Shown: positions 35,582 to 44,231, counted from the first letter of the stretch. The stretch: DNA of 64,000 bases from Lachnospiraceae bacterium (GCA_023664345.1 JAMPFQ010000011.1:56382-120381), one strand, 5' to 3'. Notes: generated by a model from the letters alone, not told the origin. Numbers and translations: made by a program.

Positions 35582-37003
35582 ATGGAAAACAGATTACAGA
35601 TGTACAACACACTGACCAGAAAGGTAGAGAGGTTCATCCCCAATGAGGACGGAAAGGTGGCCATGTATACCTGCGGCCCCACCGTGTATCATTATGCCCA
35701 TATCGGGAACCTGAGAAGCTATATCATGGAAGATTTGCTGGAAAAAACGCTCCGCTATCTCGGCTACGACGTGAAACGCGTTATGAACATCACCGATGTG
35801 GGCCATCTTTCCAGCGATGCGGATACTGGCGAGGATAAGATGCTGAAAGGGGCGAAGAGGGAGCATAAGACCGTGATGGAGATCGCGAAGTTCTACACGG
35901 ACGCCTTTTTTGGCGACTGCGGAAAGCTGAACATCAAGACCCCTGACGTGGTGGAGCCCGCCACCAACTGCATCGACGACTTTATCCGCGTGATAGAGGG
36001 ACTTCTGGAAAAAGGATATGCCTATGAGAGCGGCGGGAACATTTATTTTGATACCTCTAAATTAAAGGAGTACTATGTGTTCTCCAACCAGAGCGAAAAA
36101 GAACTGCTGGTGGGCGTTCGGGATGATGTGGACGAGGACAGGAACAAGAGGAACAAGAGTGATTTCGTGCTGTGGTTCACCAAGTCCAAGTTCGACGATC
36201 AGGAGCTGAAATGGGAGAGCCCCTGGGGCGTCGGATATCCCGGCTGGCATATCGAGTGCTCCTGCATCAGCATGAAGCACCTGGGGGAATATATGGACAT
36301 CCACTGCGGCGGCGTGGACAATATCTTCCCCCACCATACCAACGAAGTTGCCCAGAGCGAGGCATACCTGGGGCACAAATGGTGTAATTACTGGTTCCAT
36401 GTGCACCATTTAAATGACAGATCCGGCAAGATGAGTAAGTCCAGGGGGGATTTCCTCACCGTGTCCCTGCTGGAGTCCAAGGGTTATGACCCCATTGTAT
36501 ACAGACTGTTCTGCTTACAGTCCCATTACCGCAAGCCGTTAGAATTTTCCTATGAAAATCTGGACAATATGGTCGCCGCCTATGACAAGCTGGTCAAGAA
36601 GATCGGCAGCCTGCGGAAAGAGGGCGAGGTGGATCAGGCGAAGTTCGGGGCGTACAGGGAGCAGTTTGAGGCGGCCCTCTGCAATGACCTGAATTCCGCC
36701 ACGGCCATCACCGTGCTCTATGATATGCTGAAGGCGGATATATCGGATGCCACCAAATACGCCCTGGCTGAGAGTTTTGACGAGGTTCTTTCCCTGAACC
36801 TGACCACCGCCCATGCGGCAAAGGAGGCGGGCAGCAGCGTGGATGCCGAACTGGAAAGCTACATCCTGGCCAAGATCGAGGAACGGAAAGCGGCAAAGAA
36901 GGAGAAAGATTTTGCCAGGGCCGATGCCATCAGGAACGAGTTGCTGGAAAAGGGTATCGCGCTGGAGGATACACGCGAGGGTGTGAAATGGAAGAAAGTG
37001 TAA
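35582..37003 (+). CDS. cysS: Cysteine--tRNA ligase
   Basis: Charges tRNA-Cys. 473 aa, class I synthetase. The zinc ligand Cys31 (MYTCGPTVY), HIGN (40-43, the HIGH variant), a second zinc motif in WHIECSCIS and KMSKS (283-287) are all present. ATG 35582 has AGGAG 8 nt upstream, whereas upstream in-frame starts lie in the cysE tail or too close to the ribosome-binding site. The 3' end overlaps mrnC by 16 nt. Regulation by the T-box leader through cysE read-through is expected. Confidence 0.97.
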   Translation: MENRLQMYNTLTRKVERFIPNEDGKVAMYTCGPTVYHYAHIGNLRSYIMEDLLEKTLRYLGYDVKRVMNITDVGHLSSDADTGEDKMLKGAKREHKTVMEIAKFYTDAFFGDCGKLNIKTPDVVEPATNCIDDFIRVIEGLLEKGYAYESGGNIYFDTSKLKEYYVFSNQSEKELLVGVRDDVDEDRNKRNKSDFVLWFTKSKFDDQELKWESPWGVGYPGWHIECSCISMKHLGEYMDIHCGGVDNIFPHHTNEVAQSEAYLGHKWCNYWFHVHHLNDRSGKMSKSRGDFLTVSLLESKGYDPIVYRLFCLQSHYRKPLEFSYENLDNMVAAYDKLVKKIGSLRKEGEVDQAKFGAYREQFEAALCNDLNSATAITVLYDMLKADISDATKYALAESFDEVLSLNLTTAHAAKEAGSSVDAELESYILAKIEERKAAKKEKDFARADAIRNELLEKGIALEDTREGVKWKKV

Positions 37004-37500
37004 GAGACACGGAAAGCCATGCGGCAATGAGGGAAGAGCGGCAGGAGGAACAGCGGGGAGACAGCGGCGCGGACGGATTCCTGGCAAAGATCCTGGAGAC
37101 TTTCCCCGGAAAGCGTCAGGATATTCGGACCTATTCGCCCCTGGCGCTGGCTTATATTGGGGATGCGGTTTATGACCTGATCATCCGCACCGTAGTGGTG
37201 GGGAGGGCAAACCGTCCGGTAAACAATCTCCACCGTATCACTGTGAGATATGTCAGCGCCACCGCACAGGCAGCAATTGTGCAGGCGCTTATGGAAAGCT
37301 TCACCGAGGAGGAACAGTCGATCTACCGGAGAGGGAAGAATTCCAAGCCCCATACCACGGCGAAAAATGCCTCCCTGGCGGATTATCTGAAAGCCACCGG
37401 ATTTGAGGCGGTGATAGGTTATCTCTATCTGACGGGCCGTATGGACAGGGCGCTGGAGCTGGTGCAAAAAGGCCTGGAACTGGCGGGCATGGAGATCTGA
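36988..37500 (+). CDS. mrnC: Mini-ribonuclease III
   Basis: 170 aa. A single RNase III catalytic domain without the double-stranded-RNA-binding domain, as in Mini-III, which trims the ends of 23S rRNA precursor. The signature LALAYIGDAVYDLIIR supplies conserved acidic residues, and KNASLADYLKATGFEAVIGYLYL carries the second catalytic cluster. It overlaps cysS by 16 nt and keeps the conserved order cysS-mrnC-rlmB. The N-terminal 30 residues are charged and less conserved. Confidence 0.93.
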   Translation: MEESVRDTESHAAMREERQEEQRGDSGADGFLAKILETFPGKRQDIRTYSPLALAYIGDAVYDLIIRTVVVGRANRPVNNLHRITVRYVSATAQAAIVQALMESFTEEEQSIYRRGKNSKPHTTAKNASLADYLKATGFEAVIGYLYLTGRMDRALELVQKGLELAGMEI

Positions 37501-37520
37501 TCAAAAACAAGGAGGTGTAA

Positions 37521-37663
37521 GTGTGAGAAGAATTTCTAATGCTCATGCCAGAGGGCATTTCGCAAAGAAATTCTAAATCTCACACGGAAGAATCGCAAGA
37601 GCAGCGATTCTTCCCGGAATCGACGGATTCCGTGGGATTGGTTTGTGCCGCCGGAGGCGGCAT
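37521..37663 (+). repeat. Cluster of perfect inverted repeats between mrnC and rlmB
   Basis: Four hairpins follow one another: GTGTGAGA/TCTCACAC (37521-37528 with 37578-37585) enclosing AGAATTTCT/AGAAATTCT; GGAAGAATCGC/GCGATTCTTCC (37586-37596 with 37604-37614); CGGAATC/GATTCCG (37615-37621 with 37626-37632); and TGCCGCC/GGCGGCA (37646-37652 with 37656-37662). None has a T tract, so they are not ordinary terminators. Confidence 0.8.
37523..37576 (+). CDS. Candidate 17-codon ORF between mrnC and rlmB
   Basis: GTG 37523 to TAA 37574-37576, with a perfect AAGGAGGT 6 nt upstream (37509-37516). The peptide is basic (MRRISNAHARGHFAKKF). The coding segment is folded into a long inverted repeat (37521-37585), so translation and RNA folding would compete. 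It could be a leader peptide, or the ribosome-binding site could be chance. No similarity is recognised. Confidence 0.35.
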   Translation: MRRISNAHARGHFAKKF

Positions 37664-37673
37664 GACGGGAAGT

Positions 37674-37729
37674 GTGAAAATAAAACTTTCAAATATTGAT
37701 TGTATGCGTGCTGGAGCACGCAAGGAGGT
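37674..37729 (+). promoter_or_regulatory. Repeated 5'-leader element, copy A (before rlmB)
   Basis: Contains TTCAAATATTGAT (37688-37700), a 5-nt link, the hairpin GCGTGC-TGGA-GCACGC (37706-37721) and, directly after it, the ribosome-binding site AAGGAGGT (37722-37729), 6 nt before the rlmB ATG. The same 13-mer, hairpin and spacing occur at 54309-54364 before an unrelated gene, where the closing G-C pair of the hairpin is A-T. That compensatory change supports a functional RNA fold. Confidence 0.6.
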
Positions 37730-37735
37730 GTACAT

Positions 37736-38482
37736 ATGGCATACGAAGAATCTGCCATAGAGGGACGCAACGCTGTCATAGAGGCGTTCCGCAGCGGAAA
37801 GACGATCGACAAACTATATATTCTGGATGGCTGTCAGGACGGCCCTGTCATGACCATCAAACGTGAGGCAAGGAAACAGGATACCATAGTGAAATATGTG
37901 ACCAGGGAACGGCTGGATCAGATGTCCGATACGGGGAAACATCAGGGAGTCATTGCCATAACGGCGGCGTATGAGTACGCGGAGGTGGAGGATATCCTGG
38001 CGGCAGCCCGGAAGAAAGAGGAGGATCCTTTCATCCTCATTCTGGATAATATCGAGGATCCCCATAATCTTGGCGCCATCATCCGTACCGCTGATCTGGC
38101 GGGCGCCCATGGCGTTATCATCCCCAAAAACCGAGCGGTGGGGCTGACCGCCGCCGTGGCAAAGACGTCCGCGGGGGCGCTGAATTATGTACCGGTGGCC
38201 AGAGTGACCAATCTGGCGAAGACCATCGAGGATCTGAAAAAAGAGGGTCTCTGGTTCGTGTGCGCGGATATGAGTGGGACTACCATGTACCAGCTGGATC
38301 TGAAAGGCCCGATCGGGCTTGTGATCGGCAGCGAGGGGCAGGGTGTGGGCAGGCTGGTCAGGGAAAAATGCGATATGACGGCTGCTATTCCCATGAAGGG
38401 AAATATTGATTCCCTGAACGCTTCCGTGGCAGCGGGCGTGCTGGCATACGAGATTGTGCGGCAGCGCGGGAAGAACTTCTAA
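37736..38482 (+). CDS. rlmB: 23S rRNA (guanosine-2'-O-)-methyltransferase, TrmH/RlmB family
   Basis: 248 aa. An N-terminal substrate-binding domain (IEGRNAVIEAFRSG...) and a C-terminal SPOUT methyltransferase knot with the three family motifs: NIEDPHNLGAIIRTADLAGA, GLVIGSEGQGVGRLV and IPMKGNIDSLNASVAAGVLA. It methylates a guanosine in the 23S rRNA peptidyl-transferase region, using S-adenosylmethionine. ATG 37736 follows AAGGAGGT by 6 nt; an ATG at 37700 falls inside the leader element. The stop codon lies within a large hairpin. Gene order mrnC-rlmB-sigH is conserved in Firmicutes. Confidence 0.95.
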   Translation: MAYEESAIEGRNAVIEAFRSGKTIDKLYILDGCQDGPVMTIKREARKQDTIVKYVTRERLDQMSDTGKHQGVIAITAAYEYAEVEDILAAARKKEEDPFILILDNIEDPHNLGAIIRTADLAGAHGVIIPKNRAVGLTAAVAKTSAGALNYVPVARVTNLAKTIEDLKKEGLWFVCADMSGTTMYQLDLKGPIGLVIGSEGQGVGRLVREKCDMTAAIPMKGNIDSLNASVAAGVLAYEIVRQRGKNF

Positions 38483-38519
38483 AGGCATCCTATAATGGGA
38501 TGCCAAGAAGTTCTTCCCG
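38467..38519 (+). other. Compound perfect hairpin spanning the rlmB stop codon
   Basis: Outer arms CGGGAAGAACTTCT (38467-38480) and AGAAGTTCTTCCCG (38506-38519) pair over 14 bp; inner arms GGCATCC (38484-38490) and GGATGCC (38498-38504) pair over 7 bp. The rlmB stop is in the left outer arm. There is no T tract, so it may act in mRNA processing or stability rather than termination. Confidence 0.7.
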
Positions 38520-38550
38520 GAATGTAGGCAAAGGGAGCAGGGGGATTGAA

Positions 38551-39174
38551 ATGGCTTACGGAAATGTGGATTATGGCTCTTTTACGGACGAGGAACTGAT
38601 AGACCGGCTCCGGCACGGGGAAGATGCCATCATGGATCATATCTGCGATAAATATAAGAACCTGGTGCGGAGCAAGGCCAAGTCCATGTTCATTTTAGGA
38701 GCAGACAGCGACGACCTGATCCAGGAGGGCATGATCGGGCTCTTCAAGGCGGTACGGGATTATGATATGGGCAGGGATGCCAGTTTCTTTACGTTTGCGG
38801 AACTGTGCATCAGCAGGCAGATGTACACGGCGGTACAGGCCGCCAAGAGGCAGAAACATTTCCCGCTGAACACGTATGTTTCGCTGGATGCGGGCAGTAG
38901 TATGGACGGGAAAGGCCGGGAGGAGAGCACGCTGGCGGAACTGATCGCCGACAGGGCGGAACTCACCCCTGAGCAGATGGTACTGGACAAGGAGCGGGTG
39001 GCGTATCTGGAGAAGACCATCGAGACGGAACTCAGCGACTTTGAAAAGCAGGTGCTGGATCTCTATATGACGGGCATGAGCTATTCCCAGATCGCCAGAG
39101 TGCTGGGCAGGGAGGAAAAAGCCACCGACAACGCGCTGCAGAGACTGAAAGCAAAAATAAAAAAAATGTTATAA
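38551..39174 (+). CDS. sigH: RNA polymerase sigma factor of the SigH (Spo0H) type
   Basis: 207 aa, sigma-70 family with regions 2 and 4 and no region 3. Region 2 includes SDDLIQEGMIGLFKAVRDYD (core binding and -10 recognition); region 4 includes FEKQVLDLYMTGMSYSQIAR, a helix-turn-helix for -35 recognition. SigH drives early-sporulation and competence genes in Firmicutes, and the location right after rlmB is its conserved place. ATG 38551 is preceded by AGGGGG. The promoter for the next operon starts 24 nt after the stop. Confidence 0.9.
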   Translation: MAYGNVDYGSFTDEELIDRLRHGEDAIMDHICDKYKNLVRSKAKSMFILGADSDDLIQEGMIGLFKAVRDYDMGRDASFFTFAELCISRQMYTAVQAAKRQKHFPLNTYVSLDAGSSMDGKGREESTLAELIADRAELTPEQMVLDKERVAYLEKTIETELSDFEKQVLDLYMTGMSYSQIARVLGREEKATDNALQRLKAKIKKML

Positions 39175-39197
39175 AAATATTAAAAATTATAAAGACC

Positions 39198-39226
39198 TTG
39201 ACTTTAAACAGTCAGGGTCATATAAT
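39198..39226 (+). promoter_or_regulatory. Strong sigma-A promoter of the RND exporter operon
   Basis: TTGACT (39198-39203), a 17-nt spacer and TATAAT (39221-39226). A small inverted repeat, TAGAATTC/GAATTCTA (39236-39243 with 39255-39262), lies in the transcribed leader. Confidence 0.85.
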
Positions 39227-39279
39227 TCATGACGATAGAATTCTCGTGAAGCGTGAATTCTATTGTTTACAGCGTAAAA

Positions 39280-39299
39280 CCGACCGACTGGTCAGACGG
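39280..39299. promoter_or_regulatory. Candidate TetR-family operator before the RND exporter gene
   Basis: CCGACCGAC (39280-39288), TG, then GTCAGACGG (39291-39299): seven of nine positions are dyad-symmetric. The core ACCGACTGGTC resembles operators of TetR-type efflux regulators. It lies about 55 nt downstream of the -10, so binding could act as a roadblock. The TetR gene at the end of the operon is the obvious candidate ligand. Confidence 0.55.
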
Positions 39300-39326
39300 A
39301 ATAAATACAGTTTAGGAGCAGGTGAG

Positions 39327-42300
39327 ATGATTTCAAGATTCAGCGTGAAAAAACCTTATACGGTGCTGGTGGGCGTTGTGCTGGCAATCATCCTGGGGGT
39401 GGTATCTTTTACCAGGATGACGGCAGATCTGCTGCCCAGCATCAGTCTTCCCTATGTGATCGTGATGACTACATATCCCGGCGCAAGTCCGGAGACAGTG
39501 GAGATGGCAGTGACCCAGCCGGTGGAAGCCAGTATGGCGACGGTCAGCAATATCGAGAGTATCAGTTCTGTATCTGCTGAAAATTATTCCATGGTAGTCC
39601 TGGAGTTCGCCCAGACCGCGGATATGAACGCGGTGTCGCTGGAGATCAGGGAAAGCCTGGATCAGATCAAGAGTTATTGGGATGATTCCGTGGGAAATCC
39701 CATTATCATGAAGCTGAACCCGGATATGCTGCCCGTGATGATCGCGGCAGTGGGCGTGGACGGCATGGATAACGGCGCAATTAGCACCTATGTCCAGGAA
39801 TCCATCATGCCCGAACTGGAGAGCATAGAGGGCGTGGCCAGCGTCAGCGCCACCGGTCTGCTGGAGGAGAGCGTCCATGTGATCATCCGGCAGGATAAGG
39901 TGGATGAACTGAATGAGAAAGTATTTGCCGCCGTTGACGATAAGATGAAAGAAGCCGAGGAGGAACTGGAGGACGGCAGGAAGCAGCTGGAGGACGGCAG
40001 GAAAGAGATCTCCGACGGCTGGAAAGAATTGAATGACGGCAGGAAAGAACTGGAGGACGGCAGACAGGAACTTGTGGACGGACAGAAGGAACTGGACGAA
40101 AACAAGGATAAGCTGGACGAGGGCAAGGATGCACTGGCGGAAGGGAAAGAACAGCTGAATGACGCACAGGCGGCTACCGCAGCGCAGCTGGCGGCGAAAA
40201 AGACAGAACTGCTTGCGCTGAAAGCACAGCTGGACAACATGAAAAGTAATCTGGATTCGGTGAAACAGTTATCGGACCAGATCAATCAGATCGCTAAAGC
40301 GAAAGATGAGGATACGCCTGCCAAATTGGGAGAAGCTATTGGGGGGCTTCAAGCAATTCAAAGCCAGGTTAATAATTTACCGTCAGAAACAAATCCTGAT
40401 GATATAAAAGTCCAGGTGATGCAAATGCCCGGCATGAGCGAGGAACTTTTGCAAATGATCGACTGGAATACTATGGATTCTGTCAAGAGTTCGCTGCAGA
40501 ATTCGATTGATGCCATGACAGAACAGAAAGAAAGTCTGGAGGCGCTTATAGCGCTGCTTCCTGATCTGGAAGCGGAACTTGCGGTTCAGACTTACGGCCA
40601 GGGCTATGAAAATTATGTGAAAGAGATAAACACAGCGATAGCCGCCATGGGCATGACTGATCTGACCACTGCCATTGCCACGATAAACGCAGGCCTGGCA
40701 GAACTGGAAAAAGGCGAGATGACTGCGGCCATTGAGTTTGCCAACGGAAAGGCTTCCATTTCCCTTGGGGAATACCAGATGAACCTGGCGGATTCCCAGC
40801 TGGAAGCGGCACAGAAGCAGATTGATAGCGGATGGGACGCTATGAAAGACGCCCAGGAGCAGCTTGACAGCGCGGCGGATCAGCTGAAAGAGGCCCAAGA
40901 TCAGTTGAAAGAAGCGGAAGACCAGCTGAAAGAGGGCGAGGAACAGTTGGAAGACGCAAGGCAGCATGCCTATGATTCCGCCGACCTGAACGGTATTCTC
41001 ACCGTGGAGGCCATAGAGGGACTGCTGACGGCGCAGAACTTCTCCATGCCCGCAGGCTATGTGACGGAGGAGGGCATCGACTATATGGTCCGCGTGGGCG
41101 ATAAGCCGTCCACTGTGGAAGAACTGCAGGCTCTGCCCCTTTTGAACCTGCATATGGACGGCGTGCCCGTGATCACGTTGGGGGATGTGGCGGATGTGTT
41201 TTACACCGATAATTCCGATGAGATATACGCCAATGTGGACGGCAGCGCAGGCATCATGCTGACCATCCAGAAACAGACGGGATATTCCACCGGGGAGGTT
41301 TCCGACCTGCTGGCGGAACGGTTTGCGGAACTGATGGATGATAATCCAGATCTGTCCCTGATCACATTGATGGACCAGGGTATCTACATAGACCTGGTGA
41401 TGGATTCCATTATCAATAATATTCTCTTTGGAGCTGTGCTGGCGATTCTGATCCTGCTGGTATTCTTAAAGGATTTCAGGCCCACCATGGTGGTGGCTTT
41501 TTCCATCCCCATCAGCCTGGTGACTGCCATTGTATGCATGTATTTCAGCGGCGTGACGCTGAACGTCATTTCCCTGTCCGGTCTGGCGCTGGGTATCGGT
41601 ATGCTGGTGGATAACTCCATTGTCGTGATCGAGAACATTTACAGGCTGCGGAGCGAGGGATATTCTGTGCAGGAAGCTGCCATAAAAGGTTCCAAGGAGG
41701 TTTCCGGCGCGATCATGGCCTCCACCCTGACCACCGTCTGCGTGTTCCTGCCCATTGTATTTACGGAGGGAATCACCAGACAGCTGTTCGTGGATATGGG
41801 TCTGACCATCGCCTATTCGCTGCTGGCCAGCCTTGCGATCGCCTTGACCGTTGTGCCGGCTATGTCCTCCAAACTGCTGGTGAAGACGAAAGAGCAGAAA
41901 GAGGGCAGATTTTTCAAAGGCATGACGAAAGGATATGAAAAACTGTTATCCACCTCCCTGAAAGTAAAGCCAGTGGTATTTGTCCTTGTGCTGGCGCTGC
42001 TGGCAGTCAGCGTGGCGCTGGCGTTTTCCAACGGTACGGCCTTTATGTCGGATATGGACTCCAACCAGCTGACCGTCAATGTGCAGCTGGCGGACGATGC
42101 TGCCCTGTCGGAGACGGCGGCGCTGACCGACCAGGTGGTGGATGCCATCCTTTCCATAGAGGATGTGCAGAATGTGGGCGCCATGACAGGTGGCTCCGAC
42201 CTGTCGCTGCTGGGCGGCAGCAGCACCGGCGGCGCCACAAACGCCACATCCATCTATGTGGTGACCAGGGATGACAAGTCCATGAGCAATGAAGAGATTG

Positions 42301-43502
42301 CGGATATCATTGAGGAAAAGACGGCGGGACTGGATGCGGAGATTACCATTGACACTTCCAGCATGGATATGTCCGCTCTGGGCGGCAGCGGTATTTCCAT
42401 CCAGGTGCGGGGACGCGACCTGGATACCTTGCAGCGGATCGCCGGGGAAGTGGCAGCGATCCTGGAAAGTGTGGAGGGAACCGCTGACGTCAGCGACGGC
42501 CTGGAGGAGGCGGAGGAGGAACTTCGCGTGCTCATCGACCGCGAGAAGGCGGTGGATTACGGCCTCACCGTTGCCCAGGTCTTCACCCAGATCGCCGCGA
42601 AACTGGCGGCGGCAAGCAGCAGCACCACACTGGTGGCCGCGGATAAGGACTACAGCGTTTATGTGATGAACGGCAGTGACATAGAATTGACCAGAGAACT
42701 GGTGAAAGAGATTGAGATCACAGGCACGGACGAGGACGGCGAGAGCGTGAAAGTGCCCCTGTCCGACCTGGCGTCCTTTGAACCCTCCTACGCGCTGACA
42801 TCCATCAACCGCGCGGAACAGACCAGATATGTGCAGGTATCCGCAGCGATTGCGGAGGGATATAATGTGGGACTTGTGTCGGATGATGTGGAGGAAGCGC
42901 TGGCGGGCTATGAGGTTCCCAGCGGATACCAGCTGGTATTTTCCGGTGAGAATGAGATGATAGAGGATGCCATGGGACAGATGGTGCTGATGCTGGTTCT
43001 GGCGGTGGCGTTCATGTACCTGATCATGGTGGCTCAGTTCCAGTCCCTGTTGTCTCCATTCATCATCATGTTCACGATTCCTCTGGCGTTCACGGGAGGT
43101 TTCCTGGGATTGTTCGTCAGCGGCAGCGAGGTCAGCGTCATTGCTATGATCGGCTTCGTCATGCTGGCAGGTATCATCGTAAATAACGGTATCGTGCTGA
43201 TCGATTACATGAACCAGCTGCGAGAGGGTGGCATGGAAAAGAGGGAAGCGATCCTCACTGCGGGCCGTACCAGGCTCCGTCCCGTACTGATGACGGCGCT
43301 GACCACCATACTGGCTTTGTCCACCATGGTATTCAGCAGCGATATGGGTTCCGAGATGGGCAGACCCATGGCCATCGTGACCATCGGCGGACTGCTTTAC
43401 GGTACCCTGCTGACATTGGTGGTGATCCCTTGCGTCTATGATATCATGATCAGGGAGAAGAAACAGAAAGGTGAGATCGCGCTGGAGGACTTTGACTCTT
43501 AA
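39327..43502 (+). CDS. RND-family exporter (AcrB/HAE1-like) with long heptad-repeat insertion
   Basis: 1391 aa, against about 1030 for a typical member. TM1 (about 11-30) is followed by the first porter domain, then the central helices (from about residue 690) with GIGMLVDNSIVVIENIYRLR, a second porter domain and the last helices with the matching MLAGIIVNNGIVLIDYMN. Residues about 205-550 are an insertion in the first external loop. Its first part repeats ELEDGRK-type heptads, its second part repeats QLKEAQD-type heptads, and a helical region joins them, so it can fold as a long antiparallel coiled-coil hairpin. The pump would use proton or ion flow to export a hydrophobic substrate, which is unknown. 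AGGAG precedes ATG 39327. Confidence 0.9.
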   Translation: MISRFSVKKPYTVLVGVVLAIILGVVSFTRMTADLLPSISLPYVIVMTTYPGASPETVEMAVTQPVEASMATVSNIESISSVSAENYSMVVLEFAQTADMNAVSLEIRESLDQIKSYWDDSVGNPIIMKLNPDMLPVMIAAVGVDGMDNGAISTYVQESIMPELESIEGVASVSATGLLEESVHVIIRQDKVDELNEKVFAAVDDKMKEAEEELEDGRKQLEDGRKEISDGWKELNDGRKELEDGRQELVDGQKELDENKDKLDEGKDALAEGKEQLNDAQAATAAQLAAKKTELLALKAQLDNMKSNLDSVKQLSDQINQIAKAKDEDTPAKLGEAIGGLQAIQSQVNNLPSETNPDDIKVQVMQMPGMSEELLQMIDWNTMDSVKSSLQNSIDAMTEQKESLEALIALLPDLEAELAVQTYGQGYENYVKEINTAIAAMGMTDLTTAIATINAGLAELEKGEMTAAIEFANGKASISLGEYQMNLADSQLEAAQKQIDSGWDAMKDAQEQLDSAADQLKEAQDQLKEAEDQLKEGEEQLEDARQHAYDSADLNGILTVEAIEGLLTAQNFSMPAGYVTEEGIDYMVRVGDKPSTVEELQALPLLNLHMDGVPVITLGDVADVFYTDNSDEIYANVDGSAGIMLTIQKQTGYSTGEVSDLLAERFAELMDDNPDLSLITLMDQGIYIDLVMDSIINNILFGAVLAILILLVFLKDFRPTMVVAFSIPISLVTAIVCMYFSGVTLNVISLSGLALGIGMLVDNSIVVIENIYRLRSEGYSVQEAAIKGSKEVSGAIMASTLTTVCVFLPIVFTEGITRQLFVDMGLTIAYSLLASLAIALTVVPAMSSKLLVKTKEQKEGRFFKGMTKGYEKLLSTSLKVKPVVFVLVLALLAVSVALAFSNGTAFMSDMDSNQLTVNVQLADDAALSETAALTDQVVDAILSIEDVQNVGAMTGGSDLSLLGGSSTGGATNATSIYVVTRDDKSMSNEEIADIIEEKTAGLDAEITIDTSSMDMSALGGSGISIQVRGRDLDTLQRIAGEVAAILESVEGTADVSDGLEEAEEELRVLIDREKAVDYGLTVAQVFTQIAAKLAAASSSTTLVAADKDYSVYVMNGSDIELTRELVKEIEITGTDEDGESVKVPLSDLASFEPSYALTSINRAEQTRYVQVSAAIAEGYNVGLVSDDVEEALAGYEVPSGYQLVFSGENEMIEDAMGQMVLMLVLAVAFMYLIMVAQFQSLLSPFIIMFTIPLAFTGGFLGLFVSGSEVSVIAMIGFVMLAGIIVNNGIVLIDYMNQLREGGMEKREAILTAGRTRLRPVLMTALTTILALSTMVFSSDMGSEMGRPMAIVTIGGLLYGTLLTLVVIPCVYDIMIREKKQKGEIALEDFDS

Positions 43503-43533
43503 AGAGGAGCGGTTGACGGTGAGGGGAATGACT

Positions 43534-44172
43534 ATGGCTAAAATGACAGGTCTGGAAGATTTCCAGGAAATCCCGCCCAAGGTGCTGCGCATGTATGATG
43601 CGGTGATTCAGCTGATCGAGGAGGGGGAAGATGTGTCAGGCATCCGCGTCTCCACGATCACGGATCGGGCGGGGATCGGCAAGGGCACTGCATACGATTA
43701 TTTTGACTCCAAGGAGGATATCATCGCCTGTGCGGTGGTATTCCATATCCAGCGGGCATTTCGTCTCCTGGAGCGGGAACTTAAAAAACAGGAAAGTTTT
43801 GAAAAACAGCTGTCCTGGCTGCTGGATCAGATGGACAGGGAGAGCGGACGGAAATATTGTTTCATCCGCATGGTGCATATTTTGACGGACAATTCCGAAT
43901 TCAGCCTGCTGGTGCGTCAGAAGATGATGTCCAGGCCCTTTGAGAGATATCACCCGGTCAATGTCTTTGGAAATATCCTGAAGCGTGGCGTGGAGCGGAA
44001 AGAGATTCGGAACGACCTGCCCGTGGAATTTATGGTGTACACAATCTTTTCGGGCTTGTTGACTTATATGCTGGGCATCAGCACGGAGGAATGCTTCCAT
44101 GTAAGCCCGGCTGAAATGAAACCTTTTGTATATCGCCAGATCATGCAGGGATTAGGTGAAAAAAATCTGTGA
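43534..44172 (+). CDS. TetR/AcrR-family transcriptional regulator
   Basis: 212 aa. The N-terminal helix-turn-helix is VSTITDRAGIGKGTAYDYFD followed by SKEDIIACAV, the classic TetR pattern; the C-terminal helices form the ligand and dimer domain. ATG 43534 has GAGGGG about 8 nt upstream; ATG 43528 and GTG 43519 are alternatives. It lies 31 nt after the RND exporter gene in one operon and probably represses it through the site near 39280-39299. A hairpin follows the stop. Confidence 0.9.
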   Translation: MAKMTGLEDFQEIPPKVLRMYDAVIQLIEEGEDVSGIRVSTITDRAGIGKGTAYDYFDSKEDIIACAVVFHIQRAFRLLERELKKQESFEKQLSWLLDQMDRESGRKYCFIRMVHILTDNSEFSLLVRQKMMSRPFERYHPVNVFGNILKRGVERKEIRNDLPVEFMVYTIFSGLLTYMLGISTEECFHVSPAEMKPFVYRQIMQGLGEKNL

Positions 44173-44231
44173 ACAAATCCCTCGGAATGCGGGGGAGTGG
44201 CGGTTTCAGAGCACAAAACAAACACTGGATC

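Noticed and set aside
39333-43592. Long minus-strand frames opposite the RND exporter gene
   Set aside because: Antisense to an intact exporter; composition is His-rich, as expected from the opposite strand.
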